Program-made: the position numbers and the translations under genes
NCBI GenBank assembly: GCA_037903475.1
Contig: JBAJFG010000362.1
Location: 1,116,001-1,180,000 of the forward strand
Reading direction: 5' to 3'
DNA from: Ancylostoma caninum
Lineage: Eukaryota; Nematoda; Chromadorea; Rhabditida; Ancylostomatidae
DNA length: 64,000 nucleotides
Shown: positions 13,951-24,935 of the stretch, piece by piece
Position numbering within the stretch: position 1 is the stretch's first letter
Layout of the letters: each line of letters opens with the position of its first letter
Notes under the pieces: model-generated
The model's database searches: none
What the model was told of the DNA's origin: nothing
What the model saw: the letters and a program-made list of their open reading frames with translations, nothing else

Positions 13951-14607
13951 AAAGCTTGCGGAATTCAAGGCATGTGAAGAAAGTATCTCCAAATTGCATT
14001 AGAGAAGAGATTTTCATGCTAGCTAGATGCTATTCTTCTGCATTTTTCCAAAGAGTGGTTACTGGGAGACCAGTCAAGTTTTTTGAATGAGTCCCCGACT
14101 AACGAAATCACTGGTTGTTCATTGAATTTGAACACGGATTATGCTATGACATGGACTTGTGAAATCCTTTAAAAAATCGAGAAAGAATGGAGTTGATCTA
14201 GTAGGAGTGTTCAGTGGTCCGGAACCGCTCTCTGTACAGCAAATTGCTCTTCTTGGTCTTCTGATTGTCTGCGCATCCGTACGTTTCACTGTCGTCGCCG
14301 TTCTCATTTTTGATTGATATTAAGGTGTGGGATGGTGAGCAAATCCGGGCGACTGATATCTCATAAACATACATTTGGCTAAGAAGAAGAAACAATAAGC
14401 AAAAAAATTCAGAATGCCTACGAGATGGACCAATTGCTCTAGAATTTCTTACTGTGCAGGGCCCCGCGTTCACAGTGGATAGCGGTGGACCCGTAGCACC
14501 CTAATTCCTGAAACGGACCCGCTTTTCTCGCAAGGTGGACCTCCACATCCTTGACGTGTCCCAGAGGAGTGATGAGAAGAACAACATTGAGGTCAAAACG
14601 GCATGGT

Positions 14608-14692
14608 GTGTCGACACGAATGGCCGAGTGGATAAGAAAGCGGATTTCCAAGACAGAATTCGGTGTGAAGGACAGGTTCGAATCCTAAAGGT
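14608..14692 (+). pseudogene. tRNA-like remnant (Leu/Ser class)
   Basis: TGGCCGAGTGG at about 14622 matches a type II tRNA A box, and GGTTCGAATCC at about 14673 is a perfect B box; their spacing suits tRNA-Leu or tRNA-Ser. Between them GGATT and AATTC can pair as an anticodon stem with CAA in an enlarged loop of about 10 nt. The acceptor arms do not pair and the T stem pairs only partly, so I call it a decayed tRNA or tRNA-derived repeat rather than a working gene. Confidence 0.4.
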
Positions 14693-15637
14693 TGAAAGGG
14701 ATGCGATAAAGCACTTGTTGGGGTTCGAAAAGTTTGCATTTTCCTTTCTGGACATTCTATGTTGAAATCTGCTTATCTCCAAGCTGCCACGAGCAGGTAA
14801 GCGCAGGTAGGGTTGACTTTGATTTTGAGTGCCAAGTGAAGTGCGGGTGAGCCGACAGCATTTACAGTGCGACCCGATGGCGATTACAGAGCGACCCGAG
14901 GATAACGCGAAGGGTCACCGGGTAATCGCCGTCGGGTCGCCCTGTGTTATTGCCTGAGTCGTCTCTTCGTTATCAGTCCTTCTTGATCAACAACAATAGC
15001 TGATGTGGAGGTATTGACCAGTTTCATGATTGGTTGCACCATAGCATGGTGAGTTTTTGAAAGGCTGATCATCACAGTAGACCTCTTGCTGTTCGCCAAC
15101 ATCTACGACAAGATCCGAATAGGCCTTGAACCGCGAATCCACCGCTGGAAGAAACTTTAGAGTACTGACCGATTTTCAAGGGTATATTGGACATCAGCTG
15201 CTCGACAGGTTGGATGACGCCTTTGGACTAACGTGCCCCGACGCATCCCTACCACACCTAGCATTTAACCGTAGATAGAGCTGTCCGATGAAGTCTTCCA
15301 CATTGTCAGCCGCTGGTGCAGCTCAGCCATCGCTGGATCCATTCATGGGTGTTTCCACAACTTCCCGGCTCAGGCGCACCTAACACACCAATGTTGATTC
15401 GTTGAATGACATCTTCCCCCACCTAGTGACGGAAATGCACGGCGTTTGACCCGTTTCTTAGCATCTTCCACACTATTGCGTTTCGACGGTCCTCATCTTT
15501 CATGTTTGCTTATCATCTGCTCGCTCTACTACTCTAACAACATCCTACTGATTTTAGCCATTTATATGACTTGATGATCACGGGCCAATCTCATTCATCT
15601 TTACAGAGTTGAAAACAACGTTCGGTCATCAGACTAA

Positions 15638-15911
15638 GAGTATCCCCAGACTTTGCCAGCAATCGTAGCGATCGCCACATGGATAATGAAGGACACCCGA
15701 GAAGTAAGAAGGATGATAATGAATCGGGCGTGGCGATCGATAGGCGTCGCTTCCACTCTAGAAAACAGGCGATGAGAAGCGAAGAGCTCCGCTTGATGGC
15801 GATCTACGGCGATGTAACGTAGCAATCAACACGTATCGTTATTATCATCGTTACCTTTATATCGCCGGTTCATTCTAATTCATTGTGAACTGGCGAAGTC
15901 TGGGGATACTC
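15638..15911. mobile_element. Tourist-like MITE, 274 bp, TAA target duplication
   Basis: The ends are inverted repeats starting GAGTATCCCCAGACTTTGCC on the left, with the reverse complement (one or two differences) ending at 15911. TAA flanks both sides (15635-15637 and 15912-15914). A 3-bp TWA-type duplication and short terminal inverted repeats are typical of PIF/Harbinger-derived MITEs. There is no transposase, so it is non-autonomous. It lies about 770 bp upstream of the GDPD-A start codon. Confidence 0.65.
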
Positions 15912-15976
15912 TAAGCATGGATAAGGGCAATTTATACTGTGGATACCGTAAGCATGGATAAGGGCAATTTATACTG
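15912..15976. repeat. Short tandem duplication, 37-bp period
   Basis: A 28-bp block starting TAAGCATGGATAAGGGC occurs identically at 15912 and 15949, immediately outside the MITE. Confidence 0.75.
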
Positions 15977-16102
15977 AAGCGTGTACGTCAAACGAACGCA
16001 TCCATTTGCGAAGGACTTCCCATGAAGACTGGTCAACGTGGCATGTGCTTCCACAATGAGAAGAACGTGCAGCTGCCTCGATGCCGTAAACGCGTGTGTC
16101 TG

Positions 16103-16347
16103 AGAGTATCACCAGACTGCCAGTTCAAAATGAATAAAAATGAAGTGGCGATATAACAGATAAAGATCGTGGAAATGATACATATCGATTGCTACGTTAC
16201 ATCGCCATGGATCGCTGCCAACGGAGCTCATCACACTTTAAGATGTACCCAAAATGAACTGACGTTGTGAGTGATAGCGATAGTGGAAACGATGCCTATC
16301 GACCGCCACGCATCATTTATTATCATCCTTCTGACTTCTGGGGTCTC
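16103..16347. mobile_element. Second, decayed copy of the same MITE family
   Basis: The left end, GAGTATCACCAGACTGCCAG, matches the terminal repeat of the element at 15638 with a few changes, and a diverged right end (CTTCTGGGGTCTCCTC) lies at about 16332-16347. Internal GATAGCGAT/ATCGCC-rich sequence is shared with the first copy. It ends about 330 bp before the GDPD-A ATG, so it may lie in that gene's promoter. Confidence 0.5.
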
Positions 16348-16680
16348 CTCATTCCACTTTCTCTATCGCACTTCATTGGCACATTCATCAGAATGCTTAC
16401 GAGAGCACTACTTCAAATTCTATTGCGAAATCCATCAGAATCAAAGTCGATAACTTTCTTTAGCTTCCGTCATGGCAGTGAGGAAACAAAAAACTTCTGG
16501 TGAAAGTAAATAATCTTTCGAAATTTCGGAGGCAGCATGTACGCCTGGCTTTCAGGCACTACAACTGTGTGAGGGGCCTGCCAGATATGCCAGCGCACTG
16601 TGAGCCAGGTCATGCCCAATACAACCAAGGTCTCAAAAAGGATGCTGTCGACAAAAAACAAAAAAAAATCACTAGAGTAA

Positions 16681-19600
16681 ATGGAAAATATCAATTGTTG
16701 CAGGCACATATTAACAGCGATCCTGCTTGCCATTGTTATTGGGAATTTTGAATTACTACTGAAGATTGTTGCAATCTTCCCTATTCTACTAACCATTTGC
16801 TTCTATATTTTCAAAAACAACAACGTCAAAGGTAAAAATGTGAGTGGTTTGTAACGAAAGGTTAAAAAATAAGCCGATGTTCGTGCTTGCAAGCGTTCCA
16901 TACAGAAAGATAAATTCTTCGCGGGATTGCACTTGGGTGGTCACCGTGGATCTCCACATGAAGCACCAGAAAATTCGATAGAAGGCTTCATTAAGGTAAT
17001 TTACTCACCACTAGCCGCATTGCCATTATCAATATAACAAAAGCCAAACACAAGTGACTTTCTGTTGGAAAGGCTGCGCCTGATTTAGCCCCAGAACCCA
17101 TAGCCCAAAAATCCTTTTGGGGCAGAACCGCACGCCTGACCGTCAGTGGACACTCGAGACTTTCTAAGCTGAGTGTGAGAGGCAATTTACGACTACATGC
17201 GAGAGATAGATACATAGCGAATGCGTCTTGAGCCAATCGAGCGCGACTCGGACTCTTACTCGGACATTCGCGCGTTTGGAGCGCCGGTGAACCCGTCCAC
17301 TTTTGACCGCTACAGGCTTCCAACAGGTAGTCGTGGGTGGGGCAGGAATACTTGCTGAAGGTGCGGATGGAGCAGGAAAACCTGCTGTGAGCGCACATAA
17401 GGCAGGGTTTACGCAAGTATTTCTGCACCCTGTTTTTTTTTCCTCCATTGCTACGTGGCAACCGAAGTGTATCTAAGCCGGCAGACGACTGTGAAAGCCT
17501 AGTATAGTCTTCGCTGTGGCGAAAACTAGACGCCCCTATGTGACTTATCTGGCCAAGTGAGGCCAGGTTGAAACTGTGGCTTAGTGTACCGTTTGGCCAG
17601 ACAAGGTGCTGCGATGCGGTCGCGTGCCGACGCGGAGCAGATGGAAAGTCCGCATCGCAGCAGATGTCCGGCTCGTCGCGCGCTGGCGCAGGGAGAGCAT
17701 ACGTGAACTCTTTTTTTGTAGTATTTTTGTTGACTTAATTCTGTCATCCGCGTAACAGAATCACCGCAGGTCAAATTCAGGATAAGGCGCAACTAACGGC
17801 GAAATAGGCGGAAACAACTCCGACCACATCTGCGTTTGTCCCGCAGGTGTCATGCCGCGAGAAACAGTATGGGCCCACTCCTCAAACTTCCGACTATAAT
17901 AGTTTCATCAACATCATGAGATTTCCTTTACCCTCATATTTCTCTCCCAAACACCTTTTCCAATCTTCGATCTGCTCATCAACGATATGCACATAGCCAA
18001 TTCATATCCCCAATTGCAAGAATGACATCAGTACAATGAAAGAACTAGACCGAAAAAATGTTAAGCTGGTCAGGTTGGTTACGGCAGCGAAATTGTGAAT
18101 GACGTTCACAATCAGTATGGAATGGGCCTGACGGCGATCTGACGTCTTCAGCGAACGCGGAACATCAGTGCAGACGACGGCGCCGAACCATGGCCTCTGC
18201 GCTTAGCGGTCTTTGGAGCGATCTTCGAAGTCGAATTGAGTCGATCTGGTGATCGGAAAAAGAACGATATGAACCCGTTGAAAAAAAAAACGCCGTATAT
18301 ATGCCGCTTCCGGCAGTGGGTGGACGTAACCCTAGGGAGTACACGGCTGGGAATGAGCGCTCACCTTGTATTTCGCTGTAGGACCAATTCGCCCCTGTCA
18401 AAGGCATCCCTCAAAGGCAGCACCCGTCGAAACCATCGTGTTCGTGATTTCGCCGGATTTTGAGGTTCTTGGGGGTGTACTGCTCATATCCGGTGATGAA
18501 ATCGCGTGAAACCCCCGAGAAAGCCGGAAAAACGCGATGCTGCCTTCCGTGCGCGGACGAGTATCCCGACGGCGTACTGCGTGCGCGAATAGGTTCCAGC
18601 ACGGAGGCAGGGAATCGGCCCGCATGCGTTTAAAGGCGTAAGCTGGTGCGTCGAGCCCTCCGAAGCACTGGCCGATCGAGCGTGCACGCAACGGCAATTC
18701 GTCGTTTTCTGCAGGTAAGCCTTTACTGTGAGTGTTCCTTGCAGATTCGTGATGTGCGCGACGCCTACTTTAGGCTTCGCAGCTCAGGTCCGAGTCGAGG
18801 ATTTGGACTCGTGCCGCCTTTAAAGTGAATTTGTGGCGGAGATTCACTACAAGCAGTTCATTACAATGCATTTCTTCTCTTCGAACACTTGGTACAACTG
18901 GCCGCTGTACCAATAGGTGTCGACTGGGAGAACGGCCGCTATTCACTGGCCGCTTCAGTTGACAAACCCAGCCTTCCCGAATGCCCGGTCGAAAGGACGA
19001 GTAGGAAGGTAATAAAGGATGAAGACATCAGCTGGGTGAAACATATTATAGTCTATAGTCCGTTTAACTCAGCTGTTGTCTGTAGAAGCACGGACAGCCA
19101 AGTGGAGCAGCGGATCTCAATCATTCATAAACAATGATCAGGTTGGCTAAAATCCAGTCGATTATAGAAGAAAGCTAGTAGTACGGAAATTCGGACGGGC
19201 CTGGCGATAAGTCATCTTTTCCTATATCTGATGAGAATCTTCAGACTTGTGTTGCCTTTATACTTCTATCGATCAGTATGGACCCATAGCGGCGTCGAAC
19301 CTGAAGCTATTCTGTACAGGCAACTGCGCAACCTGAGGCATAGTTGTTAGAGGCGCTGTGGCCAATAGAAGGCTATCGTGGACAACGATGCTCAGAACAT
19401 ACGTTTCGGAGCAGTAGCGCTATAGCGCTGTACCCACTCGATATGCACACTTCCGCCTCAGAGGAGGCCCATAACCGGCTGGCCCTCACTACCATTGCTG
19501 GCCGGGCTCTGACCCGGTGATTTTTTGGCCGGTAATGGTAGAGCTGGCCATTCGATCAAGGTGTCTGAGTTGGTTCAATCAAAGCCGTAATGACCCCATT

Positions 19601-22600
19601 TGGATGTGTTGCCGCTTTTCTTTACGGATTTGGCGCAACCCGTTCTGCATACTCGTCAACAAAATGTCCAGTACTTGTCAAATTTTCGCACTCGCCCTTG
19701 AATGCTCTAGTGTGGTTTATTTCAGGCAAAGCAAGCAAAATGTGAACTAGTCGAATTCGACATTCATCTCTCAGCTGATGCAGTGCCGGTTCTGATACAT
19801 GATGAGACTACAACTCGAACCTCAGAAGAAAATGTTGCTATCAGCGATACATCGTTGGAAAACATAAAGAAAATCCCACTGAAAGAAGTCAGGTGAGGAT
19901 TTGAAGTGGGATTCGCCATGGTGAACATTCAGGTCACCTCTTTTCCAAGCTATCAGTCCAAATGAAAAACTCAGGCACTTTCAGGTGACCAGCGGCTTCC
20001 CTAAATCTGACGGGCCTAGTAAGGGGCGAAAACTGGTCAGCAATTGGGTGCGCGGGCGGTCAGCTCCTGAACGAGAGCCGACCAGCCGCGCGACCAGTAG
20101 ATGACGGGCCGCGCCCTTCTTGGAATGCTTGGGACAGCTTCCGTACTCGCTGCTTTCTACTCTACTAAATTTCTATGCTGACATCCACATAACACACATC
20201 ATATCCACGATTCCAATTTATTTTATTCATGCAGATCTTCCTATACAAATATGTAGTCCTAACACGGAAATTCTGTTTACCGAATATAGAATTGAGCCAA
20301 CGATGAGCTTTTCCTTCTACATATTTTGCAGCCCCTCGTAGAAGGGTCTGTTGTTCGTTTGGAGCATTTCACGAATATCACTAGAGTCAGCGCATCTAGC
20401 TCGCCCAGAATCCGTTAAAATCTTGCAGTCGAAATAAGGTGAGATACCACCTTTCAATTAATTACTCATCATTCATGGGAGCTTGTTTGATGCTCAGAAA
20501 GATTAGAGGTTCGGGAACTTCAGCTTTAACTTAACTTTAACTTTACTTTCCCATCGGACTTGAGAAGAAATGAGATGTGAACTTAGTTCTTCATCAAGTT
20601 ATGGAACGCAGAACCTCATCTACGAAGCTCTGGAACTCTTGGAAATCCGGCGTAACGAAAACAAAATTCGTGAACAAATTTGTGCCTTGCACAGTCTTCA
20701 CCACATCATACGACAAGAATGAAACACCAGCACCATCTTTGAAAGAATGGTAATCATTGTCATAGCTGCTCCGCCCACAAAATAGGTAGCACGGTCGGTC
20801 CGCTAAAATAGGAATGAGTGCGCGGTTGGTCCGCTAAGATAATAAGGGGTGCGGGGAGGTCCCATAGCATAAAGAAGGGTGCGCGGGCGGTCCTCTGAAA
20901 GTGCCTGAGAAAGTTCAGAATGTACAAGTGATGTTGATAGAAATACAGTAGCAGCCAAGAAGGTATGATCACTAGCTATCGGTAAAAGCATCTTTTGCTA
21001 CGAGTCACCTATGGATCGAGCTGACGCAACAATAGTTGCATCATAAACTCCAACTCCCCTTGGCTTCCATTGATTTTGTCCAATATTTTCACTTCCAGTT
21101 GCTGAGAGACTAAAACCTGTACCACTGTAGGAATATTAGAACCTTGGTGTTTTTACCACAAATTTCAGAACCCTGACCATAAAAAACACTCACTTTCGGA
21201 AATCTATAACCCTATATACTTAAAGTACCACTTAGAGTCGTCATTGAAATGCAGCGTGAGAAAAGGCACTTCAATTCCCACCACATCCTCAAATTCCGTC
21301 TTCAAACCGCAGTTGAAAGATGGTAAAAGGTTTCCATCAGTGCCATTGGTCATATCTTTCTGATCGCTACCGTATAATGTGTAGATGATGTGCAAAGTTT
21401 TAGTTCTAAAATCACTATTGTATCTTGTTGAAAGAAGTTAAAGATGTAAGTTTAGCGGTGTTGGTGCTGGTATACCGACGCTAGTGGAGGCTATCGATTG
21501 GTGCCTGCAGAACAAAATGCGCATGATCTTCGATGTCAAGAGCGCGGAAGCGAAGGTTATTCCATCTTTTTCTTCGAGAAAATTTGCATTGAGATTCTTG
21601 ATTGCGTCATACAAGCGACTTTGAAGGATATGGAGGGGAAAGGATGGATCGCGATGCACTTTTGACGTAGTCGTATGTAAATGGGATGTATTCATTCGCA
21701 ACGTCGCGGCTATTTGAGGTAGCCACACGGTTGTCATCCATGATGTACATATATGTATATACATGCCGCGTTGATCAGCTTTCATGAAGAATCCTATCAA
21801 TGCATACGTTTAACGCGCTCGCGCATCACAAAAAAGGCGTCCATAATAGCATCATTTGACAGACAAGGAATGTCAGTCTACTGGGTTGTGTTGTCCTGCA
21901 AACGCATAAACCGCTTCCCTCGTTTGAATCAATCGTGAATATTAACATTAATAATGTGAAGATATCTTCTCAGCAACTTATGGAATTGATCGCAGCAAAG
22001 ATCCCGGACCGGCGCCACTCCACTTTGTGGGGAGCGGAAATGATTGTAGTTGTGGTTGGGGCCAGGTCCGTATATTAGCTACAGTTCCATACTAGCGTGG
22101 GCGTCGTCTGGCTGTTCAAAATAACCTCGCCGAGACGAACGTTTTTATACGCTCTTCGGAGCGACAGTTTAGAGTGCTCAATGAGCACAGATATTCATTT
22201 CTTAGTACTGACCACAATTTGCTTTCAGATGATAAGTTCATTGACACAACTCATCAAAGAGAAGAACTTGTATGACAAAGCAATCATCTCGAGCTTCAAC
22301 CCAATAGTTCCTTATATGATTAAACGAGTTGACAAAAACATACTAACCAGTAAGTTCGAAGTTTTGCGAATCCCAGACATAGGGAAATTAGCTAAGACAT
22401 TATGTTGAGTAGTTATGGAATCATACACATCTGAGTCGTTTGCCAGCTATTTTGCAGGTTTTACCAGCCGGTTGGGATATATGACGTATATGGATGACGA
22501 TAAAAGATACCCATTCGATACAACTTACACATCAGTCCTCTACATGATACTCGACGACTTCGTTGAACTTGGTTTGAAGCCTACCAGTTCTTCTGCACAC

Positions 22601-22978
22601 TTGCCCTTCATTGGAGAAATTATTCAGGAATTCGATCATTTCTTCTGCCATTGTTTTTGGGAGTCGACATGCTTCTTCTTCACTATAAAAATATTAACGG
22701 GTGTGTCGTTTGCCTTCTGGAAGAATATAAAGATCACTCGGGTAATTCCATCAGTTTCTTGCAGTTACTTGGTTAATGATTCTCGTTCTTATGGGATGCA
22801 TGTGATTGCTTGGACCGTAAACAAACGAACTACTGCCAACTTTCTTCGTTCCATCAACGTTAGCTTCATTTATTTTTTCTTTATTTTTGTAGCAAGTTGA
22901 TGCAAATCATTTCAGGTCCCTTTCCTCACGGATTATCCGCAAAATTTAAGCGATATCAAGGAATCAACACCAGCTTAA
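16681..22978 (+). CDS. Membrane-anchored glycerophosphodiester phosphodiesterase (GDE1-like), GDPD-A
   Basis: It is predicted to hydrolyse glycerophosphodiesters or related lysolipids at a membrane. Nine exons join in phase to 326 aa: 16681-16839, 16906-16995, 19726-19892, 21456-21555, 22229-22349, 22458-22571, 22628-22700, 22765-22858, 22916-22978. Residues 9-46 are hydrophobic (one or two N-terminal TM helices), followed by the GDPD barrel. The catalytic HRG is at 66-68 and APENS at 73-77. The metal ligands are Glu93 and Asp95 in VEFD, the second catalytic His is 108 in IHDET, FDVK is at 164-167 and AWTVN at 290-294. IPTLVEA (145-151) is the usual GDPD strand-helix. Another hydrophobic stretch lies at about 252-265. 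All expected active-site residues are present. A poly-A signal AATAAA lies at 23092. It is followed by a diverged tandem copy at 24936; an antisense gene is nested in intron 3. Confidence 0.93.
16996..19725 (+). other. Intron 2 of GDPD-A, GC-rich repeats
   Basis: This 2.73-kb intron holds unusually GC-rich blocks (about 17100-17450, 17530-17710, 18500-18720) in which all six frames stay open, giving many overlapping ORFs that I regard as artefacts of base composition. The block at 17530-17710, read on the minus strand, resembles 28320-28430 read on the plus strand. It is repeat-derived; no exon is supported. Confidence 0.55.
19972..20913. repeat. Inverted-repeat-bounded segment with GCGCGGGCGGTC motifs
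   Basis: CTCAGGCACTTTCAG at 19972 recurs inverted as CTGAAAGTGCCTGAG ending at about 20913, with AAA on both flanks. Inside both ends lie variants of GTGCGCGGGCGGTC (e.g. at about 20050, 20814, 20848, 20882). This suggests a non-autonomous DNA element. However, the last exon of the nested minus-strand gene (20594-20736) falls inside it, so a simple insertion is doubtful. Confidence 0.4.
20594..21405 (-). CDS. 3' part of an unrecognised gene nested antisense in GDPD-A intron 3
   Basis: Three minus-strand exons join perfectly in phase: 21405-21220, 21124-21009 and 20736-20594, ending in a TGA. They give about 148 residues. Acceptors are GATTTTAG, CCTACAG and TTTCAAAG; donors are AA|GTATAT and AG|GTGACT. 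The protein has an N-glycosylation-like NGTD, WYFNGTGFSLSATG, GVGVYDATIVASARSI and a C-terminal FVFVTPDFQEFQSFVDEVLR amphipathic helix. I do not recognise the family. The 5' end is missing: a possible first exon starts at an ATG at 21741-21739 with donor AA|GTCGCT near 21635. That would straddle GDPD-A exon 4 (21456-21555), so it is unproven. The three phase-consistent junctions make a chance origin unlikely. Confidence 0.6.
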
Positions 22979-24935
22979 TGATAATTTCAACAATTAAATT
23001 TTGCTTCAGTCTTTTCGCTGGACAAATGTGTACATCGTTCTCATGAAATCACTGCGCTTGTGGATAATTGTTAGGCAACTAGTAGTGACTGAATAAATTG
23101 TGGATACTCATTAGAACAAATCTTCAGCGTTGAAGGTAAAGGCATTGGAATTCGTGAACAGGCCTGTTTGTGACTGAAGACTAATACATCTAGATTCCAT
23201 CAGTGTCTCGGCATTAGGAAAGCTGAAATAAACCGAATACAAAATGTAAATAGAGAAATATGGCTTAGGCCATGATAATCCTTCACAACAGCAATCATTA
23301 CAGACTAAATTACAGAGAATTATTTTGCAAAAAAAGAAGCGACCTCGATGTCATTTTACGCACGTTTTTCCTCGTCTCTGTCATCGGTCCAACAATAATG
23401 ACTAGCTAGGAATAATAAGGATCAGTTTAGCTACCGAGGCAACATGAGGCAGACGCAACACATGTGATAATATGACCGAACTGATAATATGTTCCCCTAA
23501 CACATCAATGTAACCGACAAGTGGCGCTTTCCTCATATCAGGTTGCCCGAAAAGTTTGAGGACTGCGGCGCAGGCTCGATGCGTGCGCGTTTCTGGAGCG
23601 CCCGCCTACGCCGCCAATGCTATTTACTGTTGAATGCCTCAAACAAAATGGCCTAAAATGAAATGATGAACATCCAACACTAGCTGATTGATTTCTAGTA
23701 CACTATTCGCGCCGCCTCAAGAAAAGCATAAAAGGTCAAAGATGGGAATATGATTATTTGCTTCTTTTTGGTTATCAACACTATTTCCTCATTTCGCTAT
23801 CTTGCCAATGTCGTGTACACACACATTTTTCTGACTAGCGGGTTGATTTAGTTCTGTGATCTCGTCAGTAACCGCTGCCCGTCCTCGCATACCAATTCTC
23901 ATTGCTAAGTTATCGGGTAATCAAAGCTAGGTACGGATTTGATTATTCAGATAACATGAGAACGGTTCACTACTGGTTTAGATTCGAAGAAGAAAAATGA
24001 TTACTGACTAGTGTGTATGTAACTGTGTTCCATGGATATGGAACGGTCTATGAAGGGATTCTTACTACAACTGAAACTGAATAAAGTACTGTGTGAGAAC
24101 TAGCCCATCAAAATGTCTCCACTTCATCCGATATGTGCAATTTCGAGGAAGAAATCCATACGTGTGCTCTAGAGCATGCGATATCCTATGTGATGCAGGA
24201 TAGGCGGAGTCAGCCCTGATGCTGCCCAGACTTTGGTGAGAGGCACGAGCTTGCCGCCTCGAAATGATCTCTACGTTGACGATATACATGCCACGTTGAC
24301 AGTCCTCATGGAAATTTTGCCGAAGATGGATGCGTGCCTGCAAGGGGCGGCTGATACATACACCTAATATGTCAGCTCACTGAGAATTCTAACCAAGATC
24401 CTTTAGGAGCATTGATGGATCGTTCTTCACCCGATAACCACTGTCTGCCCTTTCATCAAGAATTTTGTTTAATGAAATATTGTCTGGTTGCTCTTCTTTT
24501 CGTGAGGTCGTTTTGTTTCGCGTTCTCTTCCTGTATAGAAGTCGCCTCCCCATCCGAGAAACACAATGCAGCGAGGAACGTATGGCTCATCAGAAAAAAA
24601 AACAAAAAGCCATGTTGTGGGGATCAAATGGTAAAATATAATCAGTGTTAATCTTGAGGATGACACGAAAGTCATCCTCCGCTTCAACTAAGAAAAAAGA
24701 AAGCTAGAAGAGGTAGATACACGGTAAACACCATTCACTTTTCATTCCGGCAAACGATGTTGCGACTGCAGATGCTCATCTGTGTCGGTGCGATGCTGTG
24801 AAGATCGGTAATCGATAAGTGAGAAGAATCAACGGCACAGAATACGATGCGAAAATGGAAGCAAATTTGAATTCACATCGAAGAACTCGATATTATGCAC
24901 GTAGCTGTCACGGTTCTTCTTGCATTTGTCGTCGC
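22979..24935. other. Spacer between GDPD-A and GDPD-B
   Basis: About 2 kb without a supported gene. It contains the GDPD-A poly-A signal at 23092 and a mariner-end-like string (CAGGTTGCCCGAAAAGTTTG, about 23540-23560) without a matching inverted partner. Short ORFs at 24065-24343 (minus) and 24412-24651 have no motif. The spacing is too wide for a typical nematode operon. Confidence 0.6.
23092..23097 (+). other. Poly-A signal of GDPD-A
   Basis: A canonical AATAAA lies 114 bp after the GDPD-A stop codon. Confidence 0.6.

Larger units (their letters stand above)
11962..15637. other. Intergenic stretch with GC-rich repeats
   Basis: This follows the receptor stop codon. It contains GACCCGAGG-type repeats (13740-13950 and 14845-14945) and a tRNA-like remnant (about 14608-14692). 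Open frames at 12806-13096 (minus) and 14535-14765 (plus) have fair amino-acid composition but no motif, partner exons or signals that would make them genes. Confidence 0.5.

Noticed and set aside
16991..18828. Cluster of overlapping ORFs on both strands
   Set aside because: All frames are open because of high GC; they sit in a GDPD-A intron and look repeat-derived.
21438..21800. 120-codon minus ORF over GDPD-A exon 4
   Set aside because: Much of it is the antisense of a well-supported GDPD exon. Only the 5' part near 21640-21741 is kept as a tentative first exon of the nested gene.
23540..23560. Mariner-like terminal repeat
   Set aside because: No inverted partner or transposase remains nearby.
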